This document shows, piece after piece, positions 10,376-19,538 of a stretch of DNA of 64,000 nt. Origin of the DNA: Bacteroidota bacterium (GTDB taxonomy: Bacteria > Bacteroidota > Ignavibacteria > UBA10030 > UBA8401); the NCBI GenBank assembly GCA_008933835.1, contig WBUG01000002.1, positions 126,929 to 190,928 of the forward strand, in the 5' to 3' direction. A program made the translations under genes and the position numbers. The notes under the pieces are model-generated. The model was not told where the DNA came from. It was given only the letters and a program-made list of their open reading frames with translations, and made no database searches. Position 1 is the stretch's first letter, and the number at the start of each line of letters is the position of its first letter.

Positions 10376-11341
10376 GTGTTGTTCAAACGCCGGAAACTGT
10401 TCTTTTACTCGGATGAGACCGTCTCGTACGTCGAGGCGAGAGGATACCGGACCAAGTTCGCGGCCGTGGCCGTGACGGCCACGATCCTCTTCCTGGTCGT
10501 CGGAGGCGCGGTCAATAATTTCCACGGCGATGTGCTCGGTATCGGCCTGAAGACGGCGTCGGAACTGAGCGCCGAGAACGCCCTCCTCAAGGAACGCCTC
10601 CAGGCGATGAACTCCCGGCTGGGGGAGATGACCACCCTGCTGAAGGACTTCGCGGAAAGCGACAATCAGTTGCGGACGGCGGTGAACCTTCCCAAGATCG
10701 ACATCGAAACGAGGTCGATGGGGACCGGCGGCAACGCCGTCAATTCCTTCGAAGGCCTCGTCTCCAAGGACGCCGCGCAGATGTTGTCGTCCTCAACCAT
10801 GCTGCTCGACCGCATCGAACGCGAGGTCTCGCTGCAGCAGGAGAGCTATCACCAGATCTTCCGGAAACAGGAGGAGAACCGGCAGCTCTTCGCGAGCCTG
10901 CCCGCCGTGAAGCCGATGAAGGGGAGCTACACCTACCACAGCTTCGGCATGCGACGGGACCCGTTCCTCGGCACTCTCCGGATGCATGAGGGGGTCGATA
11001 TCCATAACGACATCGGCACTCCGGTGTACGCCACGGGCGACGGCGTGGTCGAGTTCTCCGGAGCCACCGGTAGCTCATACGGCATCGCGCTCGAATTGAA
11101 CCACGGATTCGGGTACAAATCGTGGTACGCCCACCTCTCTAAAACGGTGGCCCGGTCCGGACAGAACGTGAAACGCGGGCAGCTCATCGCATACTCCGGC
11201 AACACCGGCCGCTCCACCGGTCCGCACCTGCATTATGAGGTCCGCCGCAACGGCGTTCAGCAGAACCCGGTCGAATATTTCGTGGACGACGTCGACTACG
11301 AGAAGATCAAGGCTCAGCTGGCGTCGAGCTCCTCCCGTTAA
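10376..11341 (+). CDS. M23 family metallopeptidase, N-terminal TM and coiled coil
   Basis: GTG start; HEGVDIHNDIGTPVYATGDGVVEFSG...GPHLHYEVRRNG LytM signature. Confidence 0.93.
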   Translation: MLFKRRKLFFYSDETVSYVEARGYRTKFAAVAVTATILFLVVGGAVNNFHGDVLGIGLKTASELSAENALLKERLQAMNSRLGEMTTLLKDFAESDNQLRTAVNLPKIDIETRSMGTGGNAVNSFEGLVSKDAAQMLSSSTMLLDRIEREVSLQQESYHQIFRKQEENRQLFASLPAVKPMKGSYTYHSFGMRRDPFLGTLRMHEGVDIHNDIGTPVYATGDGVVEFSGATGSSYGIALELNHGFGYKSWYAHLSKTVARSGQNVKRGQLIAYSGNTGRSTGPHLHYEVRRNGVQQNPVEYFVDDVDYEKIKAQLASSSSR

Positions 11342-11356
11342 CATCTGAATCAAAGG

Positions 11357-11590
11357 TTGTCGATAATGATCTGGACAATGGAACTGGCCTCGTATCTTGA
11401 AGACGCTCCGTGGCCTGCGACGAAGGAAGAACTCATCGATTATGCGATACGCTCCGGTTCGCCCCCCGAGGTCATCGAGAATCTGAACGAACTGGAGGAT
11501 GCGGACGAGCCGTACGAGAGCATCGAGGACATCTGGCCCGATTATCCGACCGGCGAAGACTTCTTCTACGAAGACGAGAACGATTACTAA
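11357..11590 (+). CDS. DUF2795 domain-containing protein
   Basis: LASYLEDAPWPATKEELIDYAIRSGSPPEVIENLNEL. Confidence 0.85.
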   Translation: MSIMIWTMELASYLEDAPWPATKEELIDYAIRSGSPPEVIENLNELEDADEPYESIEDIWPDYPTGEDFFYEDENDY

Positions 11591-11606
11591 TCCCTCGCGA
11601 GAACCC

Positions 11607-13679
11607 GTGTTGCATTCCGACCGACCCGGCATTCACCATGCTGGGTTTTTTGTTTACCGCGCCGTTGCGCTCCTCCTCCTGCTGAGCGCCGCGGCGTCGC
11701 CGCGTGCGGCCGCCCAGAGCACGCCGTTCGAGATCGATGAGGTCACGGTGACCGTCGACGGGGACTTCACGCCCGATCAGCTCGCGGAAGAGCTCGTCAC
11801 CCAGCCCACACCGTGGGGACCGCTCGTGTACCTGAACGAGAACATCAGCTCCAGCTTCGGCGCGCCGCGCCGCTTCTACGACCCGCTCGTCTTCTACAAC
11901 GACGTGCGCCACCTCCACGATTTCTTCAACGACCAGGGATACTTCGCGGCGGTCATCGACACACTGGTGGAACCGGCGGACGGCGGACGCCGTGTGCGCG
12001 TCGGACTCGCCGTGCGGACCGGTCCGCGCTCGCTGATCGATTCGCTGAGCGTCGCGGGACTGCCGGCGGACGAACCCGTCATCGCCGCGGAAGCGGAGCA
12101 GATGGCGCTCCTCCGAGTGGGAGACCCATTCCTCCGTCCCAAGGTGTTCGAGGAACAGAACCGCATCATCGCGCTGCTCCATTCGAACGGGTATCCGTCC
12201 GCGAGGGTGGATAGTGTGTCGCTCCGCCGGTACGCCTCGACCAACAATGTGGCGGTCTTCATCCGCATCGACCACGGTCCGCGCACCGCGGTGGGCGCGA
12301 CGACGGTGACCGTGAACGGCGGCGACGTCATCGACAGCGCCGTCATCCTCCGGCAGATGGACTTCCGCGAAGGGGAGCGGTACAGCGAGCCGAAGAGGGT
12401 GCAGAGCGAAGAGAACCTGAACCGGCTCGGCATCTTCGAGAACGCGACGGTGCGGTCGACCTTCGTTCCCGATTCGTCGGGTTCTGCAACGGCCTCCATG
12501 AGCATCGCGTACCGCACGCTGGAGTTCCAGGAGGTGACGCCGGAGTTCCTCGTCCTGAGCGAGAACAACGAGCTCTTCTCCGTCGGTCTCGGTCTCGCGT
12601 ACAAGCACCGGAATTTCCTCGGCGGGGCGCAGAACCTCACCATCACCGCCCGCGGCCGCGTGAACCGGCTGGAAGAACTGCACGTTCCCGGCGTGCTGGA
12701 GAACGGACTCAGCGAGCCCACCCTGTTCTCCAAGGCGGACCTGCAGTCGCAGCTCACGTTCCCGTACTTCTTCAGCAACCGGAACACCGCGAGCATCGCG
12801 CTGGCGACGGAAGGGGAGAAGCAGCCGGACTACCAGCTGCGGACCCTCCGGGCCCGATTCGCGTTCACGACCAAGTTCGATCCGTTCACGACCGGCATCA
12901 CGGAGTTCAGCATCGAGCGGGTCGATCCGCAGTTCACCGTGCCGCAGAACGTGCGGCCCGAGGATTCCACGAAGCAGTTCAACTTCATTGAAGGCTTCAC
13001 CCTGCAGTGGAACCATACGAACCGCATCTTCTCGCCCACCGCCGGCAGTTTCCATTCCGTTTCGGTGGAGGAGGCCGGCCTCGTCTCGAAGGCCGTCGGC
13101 GGATTCCAGCTGCCGTACTCGGAGTACGTGAAACTCTCGGCCGTCGGCAAGTACTTCCTCGGGCTCTCGGCCGATCGCACCCGCATCCTCGCGGTGAAGG
13201 TACAGGGGGGCATCGCGCATCTGTACAATCCCTCCAACACCACGCCGGTGCCGCTGCCGAGGCGTTTCTTCGCGGGAGGGAGCGCGAGCGTCCGGGCGTG
13301 GAAGGACAAACAGCTCTCATCGTTCGGTACGGAGATCACCGGCGGCAACGTGGCGGTGGAGGGGAGCATCGAATCCCGCACGCAGCTCTTTCCGGATCCG
13401 GGGACGTTCCTCTTCCTGAGCCTGCCCAACATCTGGTCGGTGGTCTTCCTGGATTTCGGCAACACCTGGTACCGTCCATCGGACCTCCAGGTGCGCGACG
13501 TCGCCCTCGCCGTGGGCGCCGGACTGCGCTACGAGACCTTCGTCGGTCCGTTCCGCTTCGACGTGGCCTGGCGGCTGTACGATCCCAACCGGACGGACGG
13601 ACGCGAGTGGCTGACGGAACAGTCGTTCTTCAACGGATCGTTCGCGGTGGTCCATTTCGGCATCGGTCATGCGTTCTAA
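11607..13679 (+). CDS. Omp85/BamA-like outer membrane assembly protein
   Basis: POTRA-like repeats then C-terminal barrel (RRFFAGGSASVRAWKDKQLS...FRFDVAWRLYDPN...HFGIGHAF); start GTG 11607 uncertain. Confidence 0.85.
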   Translation: MLHSDRPGIHHAGFFVYRAVALLLLLSAAASPRAAAQSTPFEIDEVTVTVDGDFTPDQLAEELVTQPTPWGPLVYLNENISSSFGAPRRFYDPLVFYNDVRHLHDFFNDQGYFAAVIDTLVEPADGGRRVRVGLAVRTGPRSLIDSLSVAGLPADEPVIAAEAEQMALLRVGDPFLRPKVFEEQNRIIALLHSNGYPSARVDSVSLRRYASTNNVAVFIRIDHGPRTAVGATTVTVNGGDVIDSAVILRQMDFREGERYSEPKRVQSEENLNRLGIFENATVRSTFVPDSSGSATASMSIAYRTLEFQEVTPEFLVLSENNELFSVGLGLAYKHRNFLGGAQNLTITARGRVNRLEELHVPGVLENGLSEPTLFSKADLQSQLTFPYFFSNRNTASIALATEGEKQPDYQLRTLRARFAFTTKFDPFTTGITEFSIERVDPQFTVPQNVRPEDSTKQFNFIEGFTLQWNHTNRIFSPTAGSFHSVSVEEAGLVSKAVGGFQLPYSEYVKLSAVGKYFLGLSADRTRILAVKVQGGIAHLYNPSNTTPVPLPRRFFAGGSASVRAWKDKQLSSFGTEITGGNVAVEGSIESRTQLFPDPGTFLFLSLPNIWSVVFLDFGNTWYRPSDLQVRDVALAVGAGLRYETFVGPFRFDVAWRLYDPNRTDGREWLTEQSFFNGSFAVVHFGIGHAF

Positions 13680-14793
13680 CTGGGACACGGTCATCGGACA
13701 GGAGCGCGTGAAGCGCATCCTGCGGCAGACGCTCCGCAACGGACGCATCGCGCATGCGTACCTCTTCGCCGGAGCGGACGGTGCGGGTACGGAAGCGCTC
13801 GCGGTCGAGTTCGCCCGCTCGCTGCTGTGCGAACGGCGCGGCGAGTCCGCATGCGGCGAATGTTCCTCTTGCCGTAAATCCGCAGCGCTCCACCACCCGG
13901 ACCTCCGCATCGTGGTGCCGATGCCCGGAACCGACAACGCCAAGGATGACGAGGGCGGAGCGGCGGAGAACGAAGCGATGCAGGAGCTGGTGCGGCAGAC
14001 GTCGGCGAAGGCGGCCGATCCGTACGTGAAGATCGAGCTGCCGAAGGCGAAGTTCATCCTCATCCGGTCGGTGCGGGGGATGAAGAAGGAGGCCTCCCTC
14101 AGCAGCGCTGAACAAGGACGCAAGGTCTTCCTCATCTTCGATGCCGACGCGATGAACGACGCCGCCGCCAACTCCTTCCTGAAGGTGCTCGAGGAACCGC
14201 TGGACGAGGTCCATTTCGTCCTCACCGCCTCCACGCGCGACGCCGTCCGGCAGACCATCGTCTCGCGGTGCCAGGTGGTCTCCTGCTCGCTGCTCTCCGA
14301 ACGGGAGATCGCGGAGGCGCTCGCCGACCGCGACGGCGTTCCGCCGGACCAGGCCCGCATCGCCGCCCGTCTCGCGGGGGGCGATTATACCCGCGCCCGG
14401 CAGCTGATGGGTGGGGACCTGCAGCGGTACCGCGCGCAGACCGCGGGATTCCTGCGGAGCGCGCTCGGGGCATCCCCCCTCAAGATGTTCGAAGAACAGG
14501 AGGAGTACCTCGCCGGCGCGAAACGCGACGAGGCCGAACAACTGCTCTCCATGCTGCACGTCTGGATGCGCGACGCCATCGTGATGCGCGAAGGCTCCGG
14601 CGCCGTCATCAACATCGATCAGGAGCAGGATCTGCGCCGCTTCGTGGCGAAGTTCGGCACCCGGGACCTCGAACGGTCCCTCGCGGCCGTCGAGCGCTCC
14701 CTCGAACTTCTCCGGAGAAATGTGTATCTTCCGCTGGTGATGCTCTCGCTCATCGTCCAATTACGCACCATCCTTCATGCACAGCACCCATAA
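13669..14793 (+). CDS. holB: DNA polymerase III subunit delta'
   Basis: MRSNWDTVIGQERVKRILRQTLRNGRIAHAYLFAGADGAG...NSFLKVLEEP. Confidence 0.85.
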   Translation: MRSNWDTVIGQERVKRILRQTLRNGRIAHAYLFAGADGAGTEALAVEFARSLLCERRGESACGECSSCRKSAALHHPDLRIVVPMPGTDNAKDDEGGAAENEAMQELVRQTSAKAADPYVKIELPKAKFILIRSVRGMKKEASLSSAEQGRKVFLIFDADAMNDAAANSFLKVLEEPLDEVHFVLTASTRDAVRQTIVSRCQVVSCSLLSEREIAEALADRDGVPPDQARIAARLAGGDYTRARQLMGGDLQRYRAQTAGFLRSALGASPLKMFEEQEEYLAGAKRDEAEQLLSMLHVWMRDAIVMREGSGAVINIDQEQDLRRFVAKFGTRDLERSLAAVERSLELLRRNVYLPLVMLSLIVQLRTILHAQHP

Positions 14794-16834
14794 ACGGATC
14801 CTCGTCACGGCCGCCCTGCCGTACGCCAACGGCGTGATCCACCTCGGCCATCTGGCGGGCTGTTATCTCCCGGCGGACATCTACGTACGATACCAGCGGC
14901 TCCGCCGTCAGGAGGTCCTTTTTATCTGCGGTTCGGACGAACACGGCGTGGCCATCACCATCTCCGCGGAGAAGGAGCGGACCACGCCGCGCGACATCAT
15001 CGACCGGTTCCATGCGCTGAACAAGGAGGCGTTCGAACGCTTCGGCATGAGCTTCGACAACTACTCCCGCACGTCGCTGCCGGTGCACCACGAGACCTCG
15101 CGCGAGTTCTTCCTGGACCTGCTGGAGAAGGGATTCCTGGTGACGAAGGAGGAGGACCAGTTCTACGACCCCGAGTCGAAGATGTTCCTGCCGGACCGGT
15201 ACGTCGAAGGGACCTGTCCGAACTGCTCGTACGACAAGGCGCGCGGCGACCAGTGCGACAACTGCGGCAAGTACTACAACCAGCTCGAGCTGAAGCAACC
15301 GAAGAGTCTCATCAGCGGCAAGTCCCCCACGGTGCGGAAGACGAAACACTGGTACTTCCGGCTGGGGGCGTTCCAGGACCGGTTGGAGGCGTACATCGCC
15401 GAACGGTCGCCGGAGTGGAAAGAGAACGTGCTGCAGCAGACCCGCAGCTGGCTCCGGGAAGGGCTGCAGGACCGGGCCGTCACGCGCGACCTCACGTGGG
15501 GCATTCCGGTGCCGGTGGACGGGGCGGAAGGGAAGGTCATCTACGTCTGGCTTGAGGCGGTGCTCGGATACATCTCATCAACCAAGGAATGGGCGCAGAG
15601 GACCGGACAACCGGAACGGTGGAAGGAGTACTGGAAGGACCCCGCCACACGGTACATCGCGTTCCTCGGCAAGGACAACATCGTGTTCCACACCATCGTC
15701 TTCCCGGCGGAACTGATGGCGGCGGGCGGGTACATCCTGCCGGACAACGTCCCGGCCAACGAGTTCTACAATCTCGAAGGGCAGAAGTTCTCCAAGAGCC
15801 GCGGTCACACCATCGACCTCATCGACGTGCTGAAACGGTACCCCGCCGATTACTTCCGCTACACCATTGCGGCGAACCTTCCCGAGAACAAGGACGCCGA
15901 TTTCTACTGGAAGGAGTTCCAGGCGCGGACGAACAACGAACTGGCGGACATCTTCGGCAACTTCGTCAACCGCACCGTCACCTTCGCCGCGAAGAACTTC
16001 GGCAACGCCGTGCCTCCGGCCGGCGCGCTGGACGACCGTGACCGAGCGATGCTCGAAACGGTGCGCACCGCTCCCGCCGCCGTCGGCGGGCTCATCGACC
16101 AGTTCCGGTTCAAGGACGCGGCGCTGGAGACGATGAACGTGGCGCGTGCCGCCAACAAGTACTTCAACGACAGCGAACCGTGGAAGACCCTCAAGACCGA
16201 CCGCGAACGGTGCGGCACCACGCTGAACATCTGTCTGAACGTCGTCCGCTCGCTCGCCCTTCTCTTCGCGCCCGTCACCCCTTTCACCTCCGAACGGATC
16301 TGGAGGATCCTCAACATGCCCCGGCCGCTCAGCGACGAGTGGTGGGATGATGCCGGCATATCGGCCCTTCCCGCCGGACACGTGCTCGGCGCCGCGGAGA
16401 TCCTTTTCACCAAGATCGAGGATGCTGTCATCGAACAGGAACTCGCCAAACTCGCACCGCCGGCCCCGGAGACGGCCGCAGCGGCCGCGTCCTATGCGCC
16501 GCTGAAACCGGTCATCGCATATGATGATTTCGCCAAGGTGGACCTCCGCACCGCCACCATCATCGCCGCGGAGCCGGTCCCGAAATCGAAGAAGCTGCTC
16601 CGTCTGCAGGTCGACCTCGGATTCGAACAGCGGCAGATCGTCGCCGGCATCGCGGAAAAGACCGCGCCCGAACAGCTTGTCGGAAAGAGCATCATCATCG
16701 TGGCGAACCTCGCCCCGGCGAAGCTCATGGGGGTGGAGTCCAACGGCATGCTGCTGGCCACCGCCGCCGACGGGGAGAACTTTGCGCTCCTCACCACTTC
16801 CGCCACCGTACAGACAGGGATAGGGATAAAATGA
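14777..16834 (+). CDS. metG: Methionyl-tRNA synthetase with C-terminal tRNA-binding domain
   Basis: RILVTAALPYANGVIHLGHLAG, KFSKSRGH, C-terminal FAKVDLRTATI OB fold. Confidence 0.97.
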   Translation: MHSTHKRILVTAALPYANGVIHLGHLAGCYLPADIYVRYQRLRRQEVLFICGSDEHGVAITISAEKERTTPRDIIDRFHALNKEAFERFGMSFDNYSRTSLPVHHETSREFFLDLLEKGFLVTKEEDQFYDPESKMFLPDRYVEGTCPNCSYDKARGDQCDNCGKYYNQLELKQPKSLISGKSPTVRKTKHWYFRLGAFQDRLEAYIAERSPEWKENVLQQTRSWLREGLQDRAVTRDLTWGIPVPVDGAEGKVIYVWLEAVLGYISSTKEWAQRTGQPERWKEYWKDPATRYIAFLGKDNIVFHTIVFPAELMAAGGYILPDNVPANEFYNLEGQKFSKSRGHTIDLIDVLKRYPADYFRYTIAANLPENKDADFYWKEFQARTNNELADIFGNFVNRTVTFAAKNFGNAVPPAGALDDRDRAMLETVRTAPAAVGGLIDQFRFKDAALETMNVARAANKYFNDSEPWKTLKTDRERCGTTLNICLNVVRSLALLFAPVTPFTSERIWRILNMPRPLSDEWWDDAGISALPAGHVLGAAEILFTKIEDAVIEQELAKLAPPAPETAAAAASYAPLKPVIAYDDFAKVDLRTATIIAAEPVPKSKKLLRLQVDLGFEQRQIVAGIAEKTAPEQLVGKSIIIVANLAPAKLMGVESNGMLLATAADGENFALLTTSATVQTGIGIK

Positions 16835-17799
16835 TCGTCGTCACCGGAGGCGCGGGCTTCATCGGCAGCGCCATGATCGCCAAGCTGAACGAACAGGGGG
16901 TCTCGGACATCCTCGTGGTGGACGAGCTCGGCACCTCCACGAAGTGGAAGAACCTGCTCGGCAAGCGTTTCTCGGACTACCTGCACAAGGATCACTTCCT
17001 CGACGCCTTCATCTCGGAACGTCTGCCGAAGATCGAAGCCATCGTTCACATGGGGGCGAACTCCTCCACCACCGAACGGGACGTCGAGCATCTGATGGAG
17101 AACAACTACCGTTACACGCGCGTGCTCGCCGAGCTCTCCGTGAAGCGGAAGATCCGGTTCCTCTATGCCAGCAGCGGCGCGACGTACGGCGACGGCTCGC
17201 TCGGATTCAAGGACGACGACGCCACCACGCTCGCCGTCCGTCCCCTCAATGCCTACGGGTATTCCAAGCAGATCCTCGACCTCTGGCTTCTCCAGAACCG
17301 GCTCGACCAGAAAGTGGCCGGCATCAAGTTCTTCAACGTGTTCGGTCCCAACGAATACCACAAGGGGGAGATGAAGAGCCTCGTCTGCAAGGCGTACGAC
17401 CAGATCCAGGAGATCGGAAAGATCCGCCTCTTCCGGTCGCACCGCCCGGACTACAAGCACGGCGAACAGGTGCGCGACTTCGTGTACATCAAGGACTGCA
17501 CCGACGTGCTGTGGTGGCTGCTCAACGCGCCGAAGGTGAACGGCATCTTCAACCTCGGCACCGGCACGGCCCGTTCCTGGAACGACCTGGCGAGGGCCAT
17601 CTTCGCCGCGCTCGGCCTTCCGCCGAACATCGAATACATCGACATGCCGGAGGAGCTGCGCGGCGCGTACCAGTACCGCACGGAGGCCGATACGACGAAA
17701 CTTCGCACGGCCGGTTGCCCGGTCTCGTTCCGTCCGCTGGAAGAGTCGGTGCGCGACTACGTGCAGAACTATCTCCATCCGTCGCTGCGCCATCTCTGA
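16831..17799 (+). CDS. ADP-L-glycero-D-manno-heptose 6-epimerase-like (extended SDR)
   Basis: MIVVTGGAGFIGSAMIAKLNEQGVSDILVVDELG; YGYSKQ; HldD/RfaD-like FFNVFGPNEYHKGEMKS. Confidence 0.87.
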   Translation: MIVVTGGAGFIGSAMIAKLNEQGVSDILVVDELGTSTKWKNLLGKRFSDYLHKDHFLDAFISERLPKIEAIVHMGANSSTTERDVEHLMENNYRYTRVLAELSVKRKIRFLYASSGATYGDGSLGFKDDDATTLAVRPLNAYGYSKQILDLWLLQNRLDQKVAGIKFFNVFGPNEYHKGEMKSLVCKAYDQIQEIGKIRLFRSHRPDYKHGEQVRDFVYIKDCTDVLWWLLNAPKVNGIFNLGTGTARSWNDLARAIFAALGLPPNIEYIDMPEELRGAYQYRTEADTTKLRTAGCPVSFRPLEESVRDYVQNYLHPSLRHL

Positions 17800-18004
17800 T
17801 TTCATTCTTCATGAAATCTGCATATATTGACGCATGACCATGACCAACGCCACCGTCATCCGCCGGCTTCTCGAGACGATCTACATCTCGTCCTTCATCC
17901 TTTCCGACGGCCCCGCACTGGGCTGAACCGCTCCGTCTCCGTTCCCGTTCACCGCGCGGCGTCCGCCGCGGAGTTCCGTCCGTTCCACCACCCGAAGGTA
18001 CCCG

Positions 18005-18331
18005 ATGTATTGGACCATGCTCATCATCGCCGGACTGTTCGAAGCCGGCTTCACCTTCTGTCTCGGCAAGATGAAACACGCCGCCGGACCGGCCGCCGCC
18101 TGGTGGTTCGCCGGATTCCTGGTCAGTCTGGCCGCAAGCATGACGCTGCTCTACCGCGCGGTGCAGGTGCTGCCGGTCGGCACCGCCTACGCGGTCTGGA
18201 CCGGTATCGGGGCCGCCGGCACCGCGGCGCTCGGGATCCTGTTCTTCGACGAACCGGCGGACGCGTGGCGGCTCTTCTTCCTCGCCGCGCTCATCGGTTC
18301 CATCGCGGGACTCAAAGCCGTGAGCGCGTGA
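18005..18331 (+). CDS. Small multidrug resistance family exporter (SugE/Gdx-like)
   Basis: Four-TM, 108 aa; AGLFEAGFTF and PVGTAYAVWTGIGAAGTAALGILFF. Confidence 0.87.
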   Translation: MYWTMLIIAGLFEAGFTFCLGKMKHAAGPAAAWWFAGFLVSLAASMTLLYRAVQVLPVGTAYAVWTGIGAAGTAALGILFFDEPADAWRLFFLAALIGSIAGLKAVSA

Positions 18332-18387
18332 CGGTCCGGAACGACACTGTTCATCATCATCACCATCACTATCACAGGAGGATCACC

Positions 18388-19416
18388 ATGAAGAAGAAAG
18401 ACCTGCTCCGAGAGGTCGTGAAACAGGTGGACGCGACGACGTTCGACGCCACCCCCATCATCAATGCCATGCGCGACATGTCGTTCAGCTCGCGCGACAC
18501 TGCCCGCGCCGCCGACATCTTCAAGCGGATGATCGAGCACAAGGGGTGCACCAACGCACTCGTGCTCGCCGGTTCCACCAGCGCCGGCGGCTGCATGAAC
18601 GTGTACGCGGACATGGTGCGGTACAACATGGTCGACATGGTGGTCGCCACCGGCGCCTCCATCGTGGACATGGACTTCTTCGAGGCGCTCGGTTTCAAGC
18701 ATTATAAAGGGACGCCGTTCATCGATGATTCGATGCTCCGCAACAACTACGTGGACCGCATCTACGACACGTACATCGACGAGGAATCGCTCCAGGTGTG
18801 CGACGGCACCATCTACGAGATCGCCGAGTCGCTCGAGCCGCGTCCGTACTCCTCGCGCGAGTTCATCCGCGAGATGGGGAAGTGGTGCGTGAAGAACGCG
18901 AAGAAGAAGAACTCCCTCGTGCAGCTCGCGTACGAGCATAACGTGCCGATCTTCTGCCCGGCCTTCTCCGACTCGTCCGCCGGGTTCGGACTGGTGAAGC
19001 ACCAGCACGAGCGTATCAAGGCCGGGAAACCGTACATGACCATCGATTCGGTGAAGGACTTCTACGAACTGACGCAGATCAAGATGAAGGCGAAGACTTC
19101 CGGCCTGTTCATGATCGGCGGCGGCGTGCCGAAGAACTTCATCCAGGACACCGTCGTCTGCGCCGAAGTGCTCGGCATGGACGTGCCGATGCACGAGTAC
19201 GCCGTTCAGATCACCGTGGCGGACGTCCGCGACGGCGCCTGTTCGTCCTCCACCCTGAAGGAGGCCAGCTCCTGGGGGAAGGTGGACACGGTGCACGAAC
19301 AGATGGTGTACGCCGAAGCGTCCACCGTCGTACCGCTCATTTTCAGCTACCTCTACCACAACGCCGCATGGAAAAAGCGGAAAAAATATGAGTGGGCGAA
19401 GATGTTCGTGAAGTGA
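18388..19416 (+). CDS. Deoxyhypusine synthase-like protein
   Basis: AGGAGG RBS before ATG 18388; VLAGSTSAGG...VATGASIVDMDF...SSWGKVDTVHEQMVYAEASTVVPL including the SWGK active-site Lys motif of DHS. Confidence 0.9.
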   Translation: MKKKDLLREVVKQVDATTFDATPIINAMRDMSFSSRDTARAADIFKRMIEHKGCTNALVLAGSTSAGGCMNVYADMVRYNMVDMVVATGASIVDMDFFEALGFKHYKGTPFIDDSMLRNNYVDRIYDTYIDEESLQVCDGTIYEIAESLEPRPYSSREFIREMGKWCVKNAKKKNSLVQLAYEHNVPIFCPAFSDSSAGFGLVKHQHERIKAGKPYMTIDSVKDFYELTQIKMKAKTSGLFMIGGGVPKNFIQDTVVCAEVLGMDVPMHEYAVQITVADVRDGACSSSTLKEASSWGKVDTVHEQMVYAEASTVVPLIFSYLYHNAAWKKRKKYEWAKMFVK

Positions 19417-19425
19417 AAAGGCCAT

Positions 19426-19463
19426 AAAAACGGCCCTTCGGCAGACCCGAAGGGCCGTTTTGT
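19426..19463 (+). terminator. Rho-independent terminator
   Basis: AAAACGGCCCTTCGG-cagac-CCGAAGGGCCGTTTT. Confidence 0.92.
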
Positions 19464-19466
19464 TTG

Positions 19467-19495
19467 TTGCTTTTCCGCGTATCGGTGGGTATATT
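19467..19495 (+). promoter_or_regulatory. Putative sigma70 promoter TTGCTT-17 bp-TATATT
   Basis: -35 19467-19472, -10 19490-19495. Confidence 0.5.
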
Positions 19496-19538
19496 TTCGC
19501 CGTCATTCGTCCACACCTCCCTACGAAAGGCGCCCCGC

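Noticed and set aside
13669-14793. Loss of the P-loop lysine (GADGAGTEALA) in the DnaX-like protein as a novelty
   Set aside because: Delta' subunits commonly have a degenerate P-loop, so this is expected for holB
17834-17926. 30-aa ORF (MTMTNATVIRRLLETIYISSFILSDGPALG) upstream of the SMR gene
   Set aside because: Its ATG would sit almost at the predicted start of transcription and no SD or homology is visible; too weak to call as CDS
17800-18004. Guanidine riboswitch upstream of the SugE/Gdx-like gene
   Set aside because: Expected ykkC-type or ACGR-loop hairpins not found; the only clear hairpin (CGCGGC-GTCC-GCCGCG, 17955-17970) does not match the known guanidine-II loop
17827-18387. N-terminal 187-aa extension of the DHS-like ORF
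   Set aside because: It overlaps the SMR exporter in another frame and shows no recognisable protein features; a strong AGGAGG precedes the internal ATG at 18388
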